Positions 15,701 through 23,270 of a stretch of 28,941 nt of DNA are shown one piece after another. Position 1 is the first letter of the stretch. Every line of letters starts with the position of its first letter. A program made the translations under genes and the position numbers. The notes beneath the pieces are model-generated. The model worked only from the letters and a program-made list of their open reading frames with translations, was not told the DNA's origin and searched no databases. Source of the DNA: Campylobacteraceae bacterium (GTDB lineage: Bacteria > Campylobacterota > Campylobacteria > Campylobacterales > Sulfurovaceae); contig JALSOO010000194.1 in the NCBI GenBank assembly GCA_026986355.1, positions 1 to 28,941 on the forward strand, read 5' to 3'.

Positions 15701-17295
15701 TTAAGTCTTTAACACGAGGAAAATTAACCATTATGCATGCACATGATGAGATTATTTTACATGTTCAACAAGGTGCAAGAGAGCAACGTTATACTGTTAG
15801 AAAAGCAGATGTAGCTAAAACTAATGAACTCGCAGGTGTGGGTGGAAAAGTTGATGGTAAACTCTTTATTCCATTTAAACATGGAGAGATTATTGAGGAG
15901 GGTGATTCCATAGTCGAAGTCATCAAAGAGGCATGGTCTGTTCCAAGTCGAATTCCATTTGCATCAGAATTAACAGTAGAAGATGGAGCTCCTGTTACTC
16001 AAAATATTCATGCTGATGCAAAAGGTACGGTTAAATTTTTCCTATTAAAAGGAGATTATTTAGAGAGAATTGAGACAATTGAAAATGGTAAACAGATAGA
16101 TGAAAAGGGTCTCTTTGCTGTTATTGTTGATGATAATGGTAGAGAGGCAGCACGACACTATATTGCAAGAGGTTCAATTATTGATATTGATGATAATACT
16201 ACGATTGCACGAGATGATGTTATTGCCAAATCGGCTACTACAGACCAAATCGTTATTGCTGAGTGGGACCCCTATTCAGAGCCAATGATTGCAGAGTCCA
16301 ATGGTATATTAAAATTTGAAGATATTATCCCTGGCGTAACAGTTGTAGAGCAGTTTGATGAGCTAACAGGAGAGAGTCGTTTAACACTAAATGATTATAT
16401 ACCAAGTATGTATAATCCTGCTATTGTGTTAGCAACTGATGAAGGAGAGATTATCTCTTATGGTTTAGAGCCTAAAACATCTATCTTTGTCAAAGATGGT
16501 CAAAAAGTAGGAATTGCTGATATTTTAGCAAAAACACCAAAAGCAGCTCAAAAATCAAGCGATATTACATCAGGTCTTCCAAGGGTCTCGGAGTTGTTTG
16601 AAGCACGTCGTCCAAAAGACCCTGCATTAATTGCAAGATTGACAGGTACAGTATCGTTTGGTAAGCCACTAAGAGGTAAAAAACGTATTATTATTACTCC
16701 TGAAGTTGGGACACCTATTGAGCAGTTTGTAGATAAACAGAGAAGTGTTGTTGTAAGTGAGGGTGACTTTGTTCATACTGGGGAGAAAATAACCGATGGA
16801 ACAGTATCTAGTCATGATATTTTAGCTACACTTGGAGAAAAAGCACTTTATGAATACATTGTAGAAGAGGTTCAAAAAGTATATCGTCGTCAAGGTGTTA
16901 ATATCTCGGATAAACACATCGAAATTGTTGTTTCACAGATGATGCGTCAAGTCAAAGTAGTTGATGGTGGAGATTCTAAATTTATTGATGGAGATTTAAT
17001 CTCTAAACGTAAATTTGATACGGAAAATGCAAAAGTAATTAAGCTATTTGGAGAACCTGCTATTGCAGAGCCTCTTCTTATTGGTATCACTAGAGCAGCT
17101 GTTGGTGCAGACTCAATCATCTCGGCAGCATCTTTCCAAGATACTACAAAAGTATTAACCTCTGCATCTATTGCAGGTACAGTTGATACGCTTGAAGATT
17201 TAAAAGAGAATGTTGTTATCGGTCGTCTTATTCCTGTTGGAACAGGTATGGTTGATATGGAAAATATCAAATTTGATATAGCTGAAGAGTCTTAA
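12763..17295 (+). CDS. rpoC: RNA polymerase beta-prime subunit
   Basis: 1510 residues. Zinc ribbon C75, C77, C90, C93 near the N-terminus; catalytic NADFDGD at 472-478 holding the active-site Mg; second zinc site C804, C878, C885, C888. The trigger-loop segment GEPGTQLTLRTFHTGG is intact, and the long C-terminal jaw region follows. GAGGAGG in the last rpoB codons serves as ribosome binding site, so the pair is coupled. Slightly longer than E. coli (1407), as is usual for the Campylobacterota protein. Confidence 0.99.
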   Translation: MSDFLDGLAPINLTTEERPMDIYAMRLRVASPEKVLSWSYGEVKKPETINYRTLKPERDGLFCAKTFGPVRDYECLCGKYKKMRYKGVVCEKCGVEVTTSKVRRNRMGHIDLVAPVAHIWYVSSLPSRIGTLLGVKMKDLERVLYYEAYIVKEPGEACYDSEGATPLAKYDVLNEEQYQSIEQRFPDSGLDARMGGEVVQELLAELDLVDMFSGLKEDILATKSEAKKKTIVKRLKVIESFLNSGNRPEWMMLTILPVMPPDLRPLVSLDGGKFAVSDVNDLYRRVINRNQRLKRLVELDAPEIIVRNEKRMLQEAVDALFDNGRRGNSVKGANKRPLKSLSEVIKGKQGRFRQNLLGKRVDFSGRSVIVVGPSLKMDECGLPKIMALELFKPHVMAKLEERGYATTLKQAKKMIETKQNEVWECLEDVVDGHPVLLNRAPTLHKLSIQAFHPKLIDGKAIQLHPLVCAAFNADFDGDQMAVHIPLSDEAIAEAKILMLASMNILLPASGKAIAVPSQDMILGLYYLTLIKIDVVGEHKLFANVDEVMIANEQGGLDLNAKIRTVVNGKIINTTAGRVILKAIIPDYVPQSYWNKVLKKKDISALVDYIYAKSGISYTSEFLDNLKNIGFKYATKSGVSISIDDIKVPDEKETTVVEAKKQVIEIQKQFGKGLLTEQERYNKIIDIWTDTNNQVASDLMKLIKIDKDGFNSVHMMADSGARGSAAQIRQLSGMRGLMAKSDGSIIETPITSNFREGLNVLEYFISTHGARKGLADTAMKTASAGYLTRKLIDVAQNVKVIMHDCGTHEGVDVSDIYVGNELIEPLSDRVYGRVIAQDIIDPITSEVLVSEGTMIDEERARLISESGVRSVNIRTSVTCKAPKGICAKCYGLNMAENKVVKRGEAVGVVAAQSIGEPGTQLTLRTFHTGGTATAGKEERQVIANKEGFIRYYNLNVYRNSENKLLVSNRRNAGVLLVEPKVKSLTRGKLTIMHAHDEIILHVQQGAREQRYTVRKADVAKTNELAGVGGKVDGKLFIPFKHGEIIEEGDSIVEVIKEAWSVPSRIPFASELTVEDGAPVTQNIHADAKGTVKFFLLKGDYLERIETIENGKQIDEKGLFAVIVDDNGREAARHYIARGSIIDIDDNTTIARDDVIAKSATTDQIVIAEWDPYSEPMIAESNGILKFEDIIPGVTVVEQFDELTGESRLTLNDYIPSMYNPAIVLATDEGEIISYGLEPKTSIFVKDGQKVGIADILAKTPKAAQKSSDITSGLPRVSELFEARRPKDPALIARLTGTVSFGKPLRGKKRIIITPEVGTPIEQFVDKQRSVVVSEGDFVHTGEKITDGTVSSHDILATLGEKALYEYIVEEVQKVYRRQGVNISDKHIEIVVSQMMRQVKVVDGGDSKFIDGDLISKRKFDTENAKVIKLFGEPAIAEPLLIGITRAAVGADSIISAASFQDTTKVLTSASIAGTVDTLEDLKENVVIGRLIPVGTGMVDMENIKFDIAEES

Positions 17296-17306
17296 TTTAG
17301 AAATGT

Positions 17307-17332
17307 TGTAGTGTGGATTATTCCACCCTACA
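17307..17332 (+). terminator. Hairpin after rpoC
   Basis: 11-bp stem with one mismatch (17307-17317 with 17322-17332), loop TTAT, 12 bases after the rpoC stop. No T-run follows, so it is a weak or Rho-assisted terminator, or an mRNA 3'-end structure. Confidence 0.5.
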
Positions 17333-17385
17333 TCTCAGTGAACCTTGATATCTTCTGTAAAAATATAGAATAAAGCCTATTTGGG

Positions 17386-17391
17386 TATAAT
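17386..17391 (+). promoter_or_regulatory. -10 element of the str operon (rpsL-rpsG-fusA)
   Basis: TATAAT preceded by a T/G-rich TTTGGG; no clear -35. Initiation near 17398 would give a leader of about 100 bases that contains the hairpins listed next. Confidence 0.6.
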
Positions 17392-17409
17392 ATGCACCAT
17401 TTTCTACAT

Positions 17410-17462
17410 TTGAAACTCCCGAAAGTACGCCTAAACTACGTTTTTTCGGGACTTTCAAGTCC
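17410..17462 (+). promoter_or_regulatory. rpsL leader with mutually exclusive hairpins
   Basis: Large hairpin: TTGAAA, mismatch, TCCCGAAA (17410-17424) pairs with 17444-17458. Alternative: GAAAGT (17421-17426) with ACTTTC (17451-17456), or GGACT (17449-17453) with AGTCC (17458-17462) around a TTCA loop followed by AGATTTTAATT. The right arm can thus join different partners, the pattern expected of an attenuator or protein-binding leader. Function is inferred. Confidence 0.45.
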
Positions 17463-17499
17463 AGATTTTAATTCAAAAAACCAATAGAAAGGAATTGTA

Positions 17500-17874
17500 T
17501 TGCCTACAATTAACCAACTTGTTCGTAAAGAACGTAAAAAAGTGATTAAAAAATCCAAATCTCCAGCTTTAGTAAACTGTCCTCAAAGAAGAGGAGTTTG
17601 TACTAGAGTATATACAACAACTCCAAAAAAACCTAACTCAGCTTTGAGAAAAGTTGCAAAAGTTAGATTGACAAGTGGATTTGAAGTTATTTCATACATT
17701 GGTGGAGAGGGTCATAACCTTCAAGAACACTCAATAGTACTTGTACGTGGAGGTAGAATCAAAGATTTACCTGGTGTTAAGTATCATATTGTTCGTGGTG
17801 CATTAGATGCTTCAGGTGTAAATGGTAGAACCGTTGCTCGTTCTAAATATGGTACTAAAAAACCTAAAAAATAG
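17500..17874 (+). CDS. rpsL: 30S ribosomal protein S12
   Basis: 124 residues, decoding-centre protein. Starts with TTG, six bases after AAAGGA; the family N-terminus (PTINQLVRK) fixes this start because no ATG or GTG lies nearby. TTTPKKPNSALRK contains K43 and GGRIKDLPGV contains K88 and D89, the wild-type residues, so streptomycin sensitivity is predicted; D89 is the residue RimO methylthiolates in other bacteria. First gene of the str operon. Confidence 0.97.
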   Translation: MPTINQLVRKERKKVIKKSKSPALVNCPQRRGVCTRVYTTTPKKPNSALRKVAKVRLTSGFEVISYIGGEGHNLQEHSIVLVRGGRIKDLPGVKYHIVRGALDASGVNGRTVARSKYGTKKPKK

Positions 17875-17935
17875 TTAATTTATTAGCTTTTAGATTAAAA
17901 TAAGTGTGAGCTTTGAGATAAGCTTTAAGCAGTTT

Positions 17936-17960
17936 TTATCAACATCTGTAGAGATGATAA
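17936..17960 (+). promoter_or_regulatory. Hairpin in the rpsL-rpsG spacer (possible S7 control site)
   Basis: Stem TTAT, CAA bulge, CATCT (17936-17947) pairs with AGATG, ATAA (17952-17960) around GTAG. In E. coli S7 binds the rpsL-rpsG spacer to repress the operon; this is the only clear structure in the 149-base spacer here. No sequence likeness to the E. coli site was established. Confidence 0.3.
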
Positions 17961-18023
17961 CCTTAGGGGATAAAGATTGAGTAAATCAATTTAAACGATT
18001 GAAGATATAAGGAAAATTAGAAT

Positions 18024-18491
18024 ATGAGAAGAAGAAAAGCTCCCGTAAGACCAGTATTGCCAGATCCAGTACATGGTTCAAAAGTTTTAACAAAGTTTGT
18101 AAATGCCGTAATGTTGGACGGTAAAAAAGTAACAGCTGAAAAAATTATGTATGGTGCATTAGAGAGAATTGAAGAGAAATCTGGAGAAAAAGGAATAGAT
18201 GTATTCAATAAGGCAATGGATAACATTAAGCCTGTAATGGAAGTAAAGAGTAGAAGAGTTGGTGGTGCAACTTATCAAGTGCCTATCGAAGTTAGACCTG
18301 CTAGACAGCAAACACTTGCTATTAGATGGTTAATTGACTCTGCTAGAAAAAGAAATGAGAGAACTATGGTTGAGCGTCTCTCAAATGAGCTTATGGACGC
18401 TGCAACTGATAAAGGTTCTGCATTCAAGAAAAAAGAAGATACATATAGAATGGCAGAAGCGAACAAAGCATTTGCTCACTATAGATGGTAA
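18024..18491 (+). CDS. rpsG: 30S ribosomal protein S7
   Basis: 155 residues, primary binder of the 3' domain of 16S rRNA. S7 patterns present: MRRRKAPVRPVLPDPVHGSK at the start, VEVKSRRVGGATYQVPIEVR (about 73-92), and HRYRW-type end here AHYRW. ATAAGGA precedes the ATG. The C-terminus is the long form. fusA follows after 11 bases. Confidence 0.98.
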   Translation: MRRRKAPVRPVLPDPVHGSKVLTKFVNAVMLDGKKVTAEKIMYGALERIEEKSGEKGIDVFNKAMDNIKPVMEVKSRRVGGATYQVPIEVRPARQQTLAIRWLIDSARKRNERTMVERLSNELMDAATDKGSAFKKKEDTYRMAEANKAFAHYRW

Positions 18492-18502
18492 GGGAATAGA
18501 TT

Positions 18503-20590
18503 ATGGCAAGAACACACAAACTCGAAGATGTAAGAAATATTGGTATTGCTGCTCACATTGATGCAGGTAAAACAACAACTACAGAGAGAATTCTATTCTA
18601 TACAGGTGTTGAGCATAAAATCGGTGAAGTTCATGATGGAGCTGCCACTATGGACTGGATGGAACAAGAGCAAGAGAGAGGTATTACCATTACTTCTGCT
18701 GCTACTACTTGTGAGTGGTTAGGTAAACAGATTAATATTATCGACACTCCAGGTCACGTTGATTTTACTATTGAAGTTGAGCGTTCTATGAGAGTTCTTG
18801 ATGGTGCTGTTTCAGTATTTTGTGCTGTTGGTGGGGTTCAACCACAATCAGAGACAGTATGGAGACAGAGAAACCGTTATGGTGTTCCTTCACTTGTATT
18901 TGTCAATAAAATGGATAGAACGGGTGCTGATTTCTTGGAAGTTGAGAGACAAATCAGAGATAGACTCAAAGGTAATCCACTTGTAATTCAACTGCCAATT
19001 GGTGCAGAAGAGAACTTTGAAGGTGTTGTTGACCTTGTAAAAATGAAAGAGGTTGTTTGGGATGCCGATGCAGCTATGGGTTCAAACTACCATATCCAAG
19101 ATATTCGTGAAGAGCTTCAAGACCAAGCCGAAGAGTACCGTGAAAAGATGATTGAGGGTATTGCTGAAGTTGATGGTCAAGAGGAACTAATGGAAAAATT
19201 CCTTGAGGGTGAAGATATTTCCGAAGAGGAGATTATGGCAGGTATCAAAGCTGCTACTATTGGTATGCATGTTGTTCCAATGCTTCCAGGAACTGCGTTT
19301 AAAAACAAAGGTGTTCAGACTCTACTTGATGCTGTTGTTGCATATTTACCATCTCCAGTTGAAGCTCCTGCAATCAAGGGTACAATGATGGACGATGAAG
19401 ATGTTGAAGTAGAAGTTCCATCAACTGATGATGGTGCATTTGCATCATTAGCATTTAAAATTATGACTGACCCATTTGTTGGACAGTTAACATTTATTCG
19501 TGTTTACCGTGGCTCTTTAGAGTCAGGTTCATATGTACATAACTCAACCAAAGATAAAAAAGAGCGTGTTGGTAGAATTATGAAAATGCACGCTATTAAA
19601 AGAGAAGAGGTAAAAGAGATTTATGCTGGAGAGATTGGTGCTGTTGTTGGTTTAAAAAACACAACAACTGGAGATACTCTTTGTGATGCTTCTGATAAAG
19701 TTGTGTTAGAGAGAATGGATTTCCCAGATCCAGTTATTTCGGTAGCTGTTGAGCCAAAAACAAAAGCTGACCAAGAAAAAATGGGTGTTGCACTTAGTAA
19801 ACTAGCTGCAGAAGACCCATCTTTCCGTGTATCTTCAGATGAAGAGACAGGTCAAACTATTATCTCTGGAATGGGAGAGCTACATCTTGAAATTCTTGTA
19901 GATAGAATGAAGAGAGAGTTCAAAGTAGAAGCTGAAGTAGGTGCTCCACAGGTTTCATACCGTGAGACTATTAGAGAATCAGTTGAGCAAGAGTATAAAT
20001 ATGCTAAACAGTCTGGTGGACGTGGACAATTTGGTCATGTATTCCTCAAAATTGAGCCACAAGAAGCTGGATTTGGTTATGAGTTTGTTGATGCTGTTAA
20101 AGGTGGGGTTGTTCCAAAAGAGTTTATTGGACCTGTTGACAAAGGTATCCAAGAAGCAATGGCTAGAGGTATTCAAGCTGGTTACCCTGTAGAAGATGTA
20201 AAAGTTACACTTTATGATGGAAGCTACCATGATGTGGATTCATCTGAAATGGCATTTAAACTTGCTGCATCAATGGGATTTAGAGAGGGTTGTAGAAAAG
20301 CTAGACCTGTAATCTTGGAACCTATGATGAAAGTTGAAGTTGAAGTACCAGAAGACTTTATGGGAGATGTTATTGGTGATGTCTCTAAAAGACGTGGTAT
20401 CGTTAGAGGTATGGGGGATAGAGCAGGAAGTAAAATTGTTGATGCTTTTGTACCACTTTCAGAGATGTTTGGTTACTCAACAGACCTACGTTCAATGACT
20501 CAAGGTCGTGCTACTTATGCTATGGAATTTGACCACTATGATGAAGTTCCTGCCAATGTTGCAAAAGAGATTATAGAAAAGAGAAATTAA
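18503..20590 (+). CDS. fusA: Translation elongation factor EF-G
   Basis: 695-residue translocation GTPase. G1 AHIDAGKTT (17-25), RGITITSA, G3 DTPGHVDF, G4 NKMDRTGAD, followed by domain II, and domains III-V with GMGELHLEILVDRM, GGRGQFGHV and GMGDRAGSK near the C-terminus. Length is normal. AAGGGAATAG lies before the ATG. Unlike E. coli, no tuf gene follows. The stop codon lies inside the loop of the terminator hairpin. Confidence 0.98.
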   Translation: MARTHKLEDVRNIGIAAHIDAGKTTTTERILFYTGVEHKIGEVHDGAATMDWMEQEQERGITITSAATTCEWLGKQINIIDTPGHVDFTIEVERSMRVLDGAVSVFCAVGGVQPQSETVWRQRNRYGVPSLVFVNKMDRTGADFLEVERQIRDRLKGNPLVIQLPIGAEENFEGVVDLVKMKEVVWDADAAMGSNYHIQDIREELQDQAEEYREKMIEGIAEVDGQEELMEKFLEGEDISEEEIMAGIKAATIGMHVVPMLPGTAFKNKGVQTLLDAVVAYLPSPVEAPAIKGTMMDDEDVEVEVPSTDDGAFASLAFKIMTDPFVGQLTFIRVYRGSLESGSYVHNSTKDKKERVGRIMKMHAIKREEVKEIYAGEIGAVVGLKNTTTGDTLCDASDKVVLERMDFPDPVISVAVEPKTKADQEKMGVALSKLAAEDPSFRVSSDEETGQTIISGMGELHLEILVDRMKREFKVEAEVGAPQVSYRETIRESVEQEYKYAKQSGGRGQFGHVFLKIEPQEAGFGYEFVDAVKGGVVPKEFIGPVDKGIQEAMARGIQAGYPVEDVKVTLYDGSYHDVDSSEMAFKLAASMGFREGCRKARPVILEPMMKVEVEVPEDFMGDVIGDVSKRRGIVRGMGDRAGSKIVDAFVPLSEMFGYSTDLRSMTQGRATYAMEFDHYDEVPANVAKEIIEKRN

Positions 20591-20645
20591 GTTTCTCTTT
20601 TTTTGTGGATACTATTTATGTTTGTATCCACAAGATAAATAGTAT
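20577..20645. terminator. Bidirectional terminator between convergent fusA and hom
   Basis: Stem AAAAGAGAAA/TTTCTCTTTT (20577-20586 with 20592-20601) spans the fusA stop and runs into T residues on both strands. It is followed by two interlocking perfect inverted repeats: GTGGATAC/GTATCCAC (20605-20612 with 20624-20631) and ATACTATTTAT with its complement (20609-20619 with 20635-20645), which share bases and cannot form together. Confidence 0.8.
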
Positions 20646-20646
20646 T

Positions 20647-21909
20647 TTATTTTTCAATACGAATCATGGCTATATCTCCATGAACACAATCAAGCCTTTT
20701 TAACTCTATAATTGCTTCTTGAATCTTCTCTTCTTGACATGCGTGAGTTGTAAATAGAAGTTTTACCAATTCATCATCTCTATGTGGTTTTTGTAACATA
20801 GACTCTATAGATATATTAAATTTTTCTAACTCTTTCGTAATTTTAGCTAAAACACCTGATTGGTCAACTACACTCATTCTTAGATAGTAGTTGGTTACAA
20901 TTTCCGACTCAAAGAGCAAATCCATGCCTGATTCTAATGGTTTTTTATATCCTAACATAGGTCCATGGTTTCCACGAACAATATCTACAATATCAGATAT
21001 TACGGCAGAAGCTGTTGCATCTCCACCTGCTCCTGCTCCATAGTACATAGTCTCTCCAACGCTATCGCCTACAACTGATACAGCATTCATCACTCCATCT
21101 ACTTTTGCTATCATACTTGATGCTGGTATCATTGTTGGGTGAACTCTAAGCTCTACACCATCTTTTACTTTTTTGGCAATTCCTAGTAGTTTAATCTCAT
21201 ATCCAAACTCTTTGGCAAAAGCTACATCAGTTTGTGTAATATTTTCTATACCTTCAATTAAAATATCTTCGGGTTTAGCATCAATACCATAAGCGATACT
21301 TGCCAAGATAAGAAGTTTATGAGAAGCATCGAACCCACCCACATCAAATGTAGGGTCAGCTTCAGCATAGCCTAACTCTTGAGCCTCTTTTAGAATCTCA
21401 TCATACAATGCACCCTCATTTATCATTTTGGTAAGCATGTAGTTTGTTGTACCGTTCATAATTCCTTGAATAGATTGTATATGATTAGCTGTCAAACCAT
21501 TTCTCAATGCTCCAATAATAGGGATTCCTCCTGCTGTACTTGCTTCATACATAAGTGGAATATCTCCTGCTATCTCTTGGAGTTCATAGCGATGATAGGC
21601 AAGAAGTGCTTTGTTGGCTGTTACTACTGCTTTGCCATTCTCTAATGCTTTTTTTACCAATATATAAGGCTCTTCAACTCCACCCATAAGCTCGACAACA
21701 ATATCAATTTCAGGGTCGTTTATAATATCCATAGGATTATCAGAAAGTTTGATAGAGACTCCTCTATCTTTTGATAAATTTTTAACTACACCTGTTTTAA
21801 CAACTATCTTTTTACCTGCTCTAGCTTCTAAAATATCTGCATTGGTTTCTAAAATATTAGCAACACTTGCCCCTACTGTTCCTACTCCAAGTATTCCTAC
21901 TTTTACCAT
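20647..21909 (-). CDS. hom: Homoserine dehydrogenase
   Basis: 420 residues; reduces aspartate semialdehyde to homoserine for threonine and methionine synthesis. NAD(P)-binding GVGTVG (8-13), catalytic-region TANKALLA, substrate-site ADPTFDVGGFDASHK, and a C-terminal ACT domain (about 344-420), the usual site of threonine feedback. AAGGAAA precedes the ATG. It has its own promoter and is preceded by a terminator that closes the aminotransferase operon. Campylobacter jejuni has hom in the same position relative to the following genes. Confidence 0.96.
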   Translation of the reverse strand: MVKVGILGVGTVGASVANILETNADILEARAGKKIVVKTGVVKNLSKDRGVSIKLSDNPMDIINDPEIDIVVELMGGVEEPYILVKKALENGKAVVTANKALLAYHRYELQEIAGDIPLMYEASTAGGIPIIGALRNGLTANHIQSIQGIMNGTTNYMLTKMINEGALYDEILKEAQELGYAEADPTFDVGGFDASHKLLILASIAYGIDAKPEDILIEGIENITQTDVAFAKEFGYEIKLLGIAKKVKDGVELRVHPTMIPASSMIAKVDGVMNAVSVVGDSVGETMYYGAGAGGDATASAVISDIVDIVRGNHGPMLGYKKPLESGMDLLFESEIVTNYYLRMSVVDQSGVLAKITKELEKFNISIESMLQKPHRDDELVKLLFTTHACQEEKIQEAIIELKRLDCVHGDIAMIRIEK

Positions 21910-21945
21910 GGCATTTCCTTATTAAGTGATTTAATCTGTTGGGAT

Positions 21946-21951
21946 ATTATA
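21946..21951 (-). promoter_or_regulatory. hom promoter -10
   Basis: TATAAT on the minus strand, 37 bases before the hom ATG and just past the T-run of the preceding terminator. No good -35. Confidence 0.5.
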
Positions 21952-21953
21952 GT

Positions 21954-21987
21954 AAAAAAATAGTGGGGTAATGCTTTAACACTACCC
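21954..21987 (-). terminator. Intrinsic terminator after the alaC-like gene
   Basis: On the minus strand GGGTAGTG (21987-21980) pairs with CATTACCC (21973-21966), one G-U pair, loop TTAAAG, followed after CACTA by seven T residues (21960-21954). It ends the rpmE-to-aminotransferase operon or attenuates entry into hom. Confidence 0.7.
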
Positions 21988-22004
21988 AAAAGGAGGATTA
22001 AAAG

Positions 22005-23234
22005 TTATTTTGCGTTCTCTAACTCTACAACTTTTAAAAATTTCTTAATATTTCGTCCTGCTTGACGGATTCTATTCTCATTTTCAATAAGAGCAATACG
22101 GACATACTCATCTCCATACTTACCAAAACCAATACCTGGACTTACAGCTACACCAGCTTCAGTTAATAATCTTTTTGAAAATTCTAATGAACCCATAGCC
22201 CTACAACTTTCAGGAATTTTACCCCAAATAAACATAGAAGCATTTGGTTTTCCCATCTTCCAACCTGCATTTTCAAATGCTTTTAACATTACATCACGTC
22301 TCTTTTGATAGAGAGGTATAATCTGCTCTTTGGGTACATATCCATGCTCGTCTAATGCTACCGTTGCTGCAACTTGGATAGGTGTAAACATACCATAATC
22401 TAGCCATGATTTAATACTCTGCAATGCACCAATTAGCTTTTTATTTCCTACTACAAAACCAACACGCCAACCTGCCATATTGTATGATTTTGACATAGTG
22501 TAGGCTTCTACAGCTACATCTTTTGCACCCTCTACCTCTAAAATTGAGGGGGTTTTATATCCATCAAATGTAATGTCAGCATAGGCAATATCTGAAATAA
22601 TATAAAATCTCTTCTCTTTTGCTAAAGCTACTACTTTTTTATAGAACTCTGGTGTTACCGTTGCTGTTGTTGGATTATGAGGAAAGTTTAATACTAAAAA
22701 TTTTGCTTTTGGAAGCGAGTTGTTAAGTGCATTATTTAAATCAGCAAAAAACTGCTCTTCATCTACTTCAAAATTTTCTTCATCAAATTTAAGCTTCATC
22801 TTCTCTACATTTGCACCTGTCAATATAAAAGCTTGTGAATGGATAGGATAAGTAGGGTCTGGAACAATCGCTACGTCCCCTGGGTTTGTAATAGCTTGAA
22901 CCAAGTGAACATACCCCTCTTTACTTCCCATGGTTGCAACCACTTCTCTGTTTGGGTCAAGCTCTACATTATATTTGCGTTTGTACCAATTAGACATTGC
23001 TAGACGAAGTTTATAGATACCTTTACTTGCACTATAACCGTGTGTTTTGTCACGTTGTGCTGTCTCACAAAGCTTATCTATAATAGGTTGAGGCGTTCTA
23101 GCATCAGGATTCCCCATAGAAAAATCTATAATATCTGCACCTGCTCGTCTCGCTTCCATCTTTAGGTCATTTATTTCAGCAAAAATATACTTTGGTAATC
23201 TATTTATTTTTTCAAATTGAATCTCATCAAACAT
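22005..23234 (-). CDS. alaC: AlaC-like class I/II PLP aminotransferase
   Basis: 409 residues, fold-type I pyridoxal-phosphate enzyme. Segments INRLPKYIFAEINDLKMEAR, DIIDFSMGNPDA, GYSASKGI, MGSKEGYVHL, PDPTYPIH, FPHNPT (N187), SDIAYAD (D215) and TMSKSYNMAGWR (Schiff-base K249) follow remembered E. coli AlaC (glutamate-pyruvate aminotransferase) along the whole length. Epsilonproteobacterial homologues are sometimes labelled aspartate or LL-diaminopimelate aminotransferase; alanine synthesis is most likely but the substrate is not provable here. Last gene of the operon, 36 bases after the membrane-protein gene, next to hom as in Campylobacter. Confidence 0.88.
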   Translation of the reverse strand: MFDEIQFEKINRLPKYIFAEINDLKMEARRAGADIIDFSMGNPDARTPQPIIDKLCETAQRDKTHGYSASKGIYKLRLAMSNWYKRKYNVELDPNREVVATMGSKEGYVHLVQAITNPGDVAIVPDPTYPIHSQAFILTGANVEKMKLKFDEENFEVDEEQFFADLNNALNNSLPKAKFLVLNFPHNPTTATVTPEFYKKVVALAKEKRFYIISDIAYADITFDGYKTPSILEVEGAKDVAVEAYTMSKSYNMAGWRVGFVVGNKKLIGALQSIKSWLDYGMFTPIQVAATVALDEHGYVPKEQIIPLYQKRRDVMLKAFENAGWKMGKPNASMFIWGKIPESCRAMGSLEFSKRLLTEAGVAVSPGIGFGKYGDEYVRIALIENENRIRQAGRNIKKFLKVVELENAK

Positions 23235-23270
23235 TACTATCCTCTTGTTATTAATTTTAAATTAGTGGTT

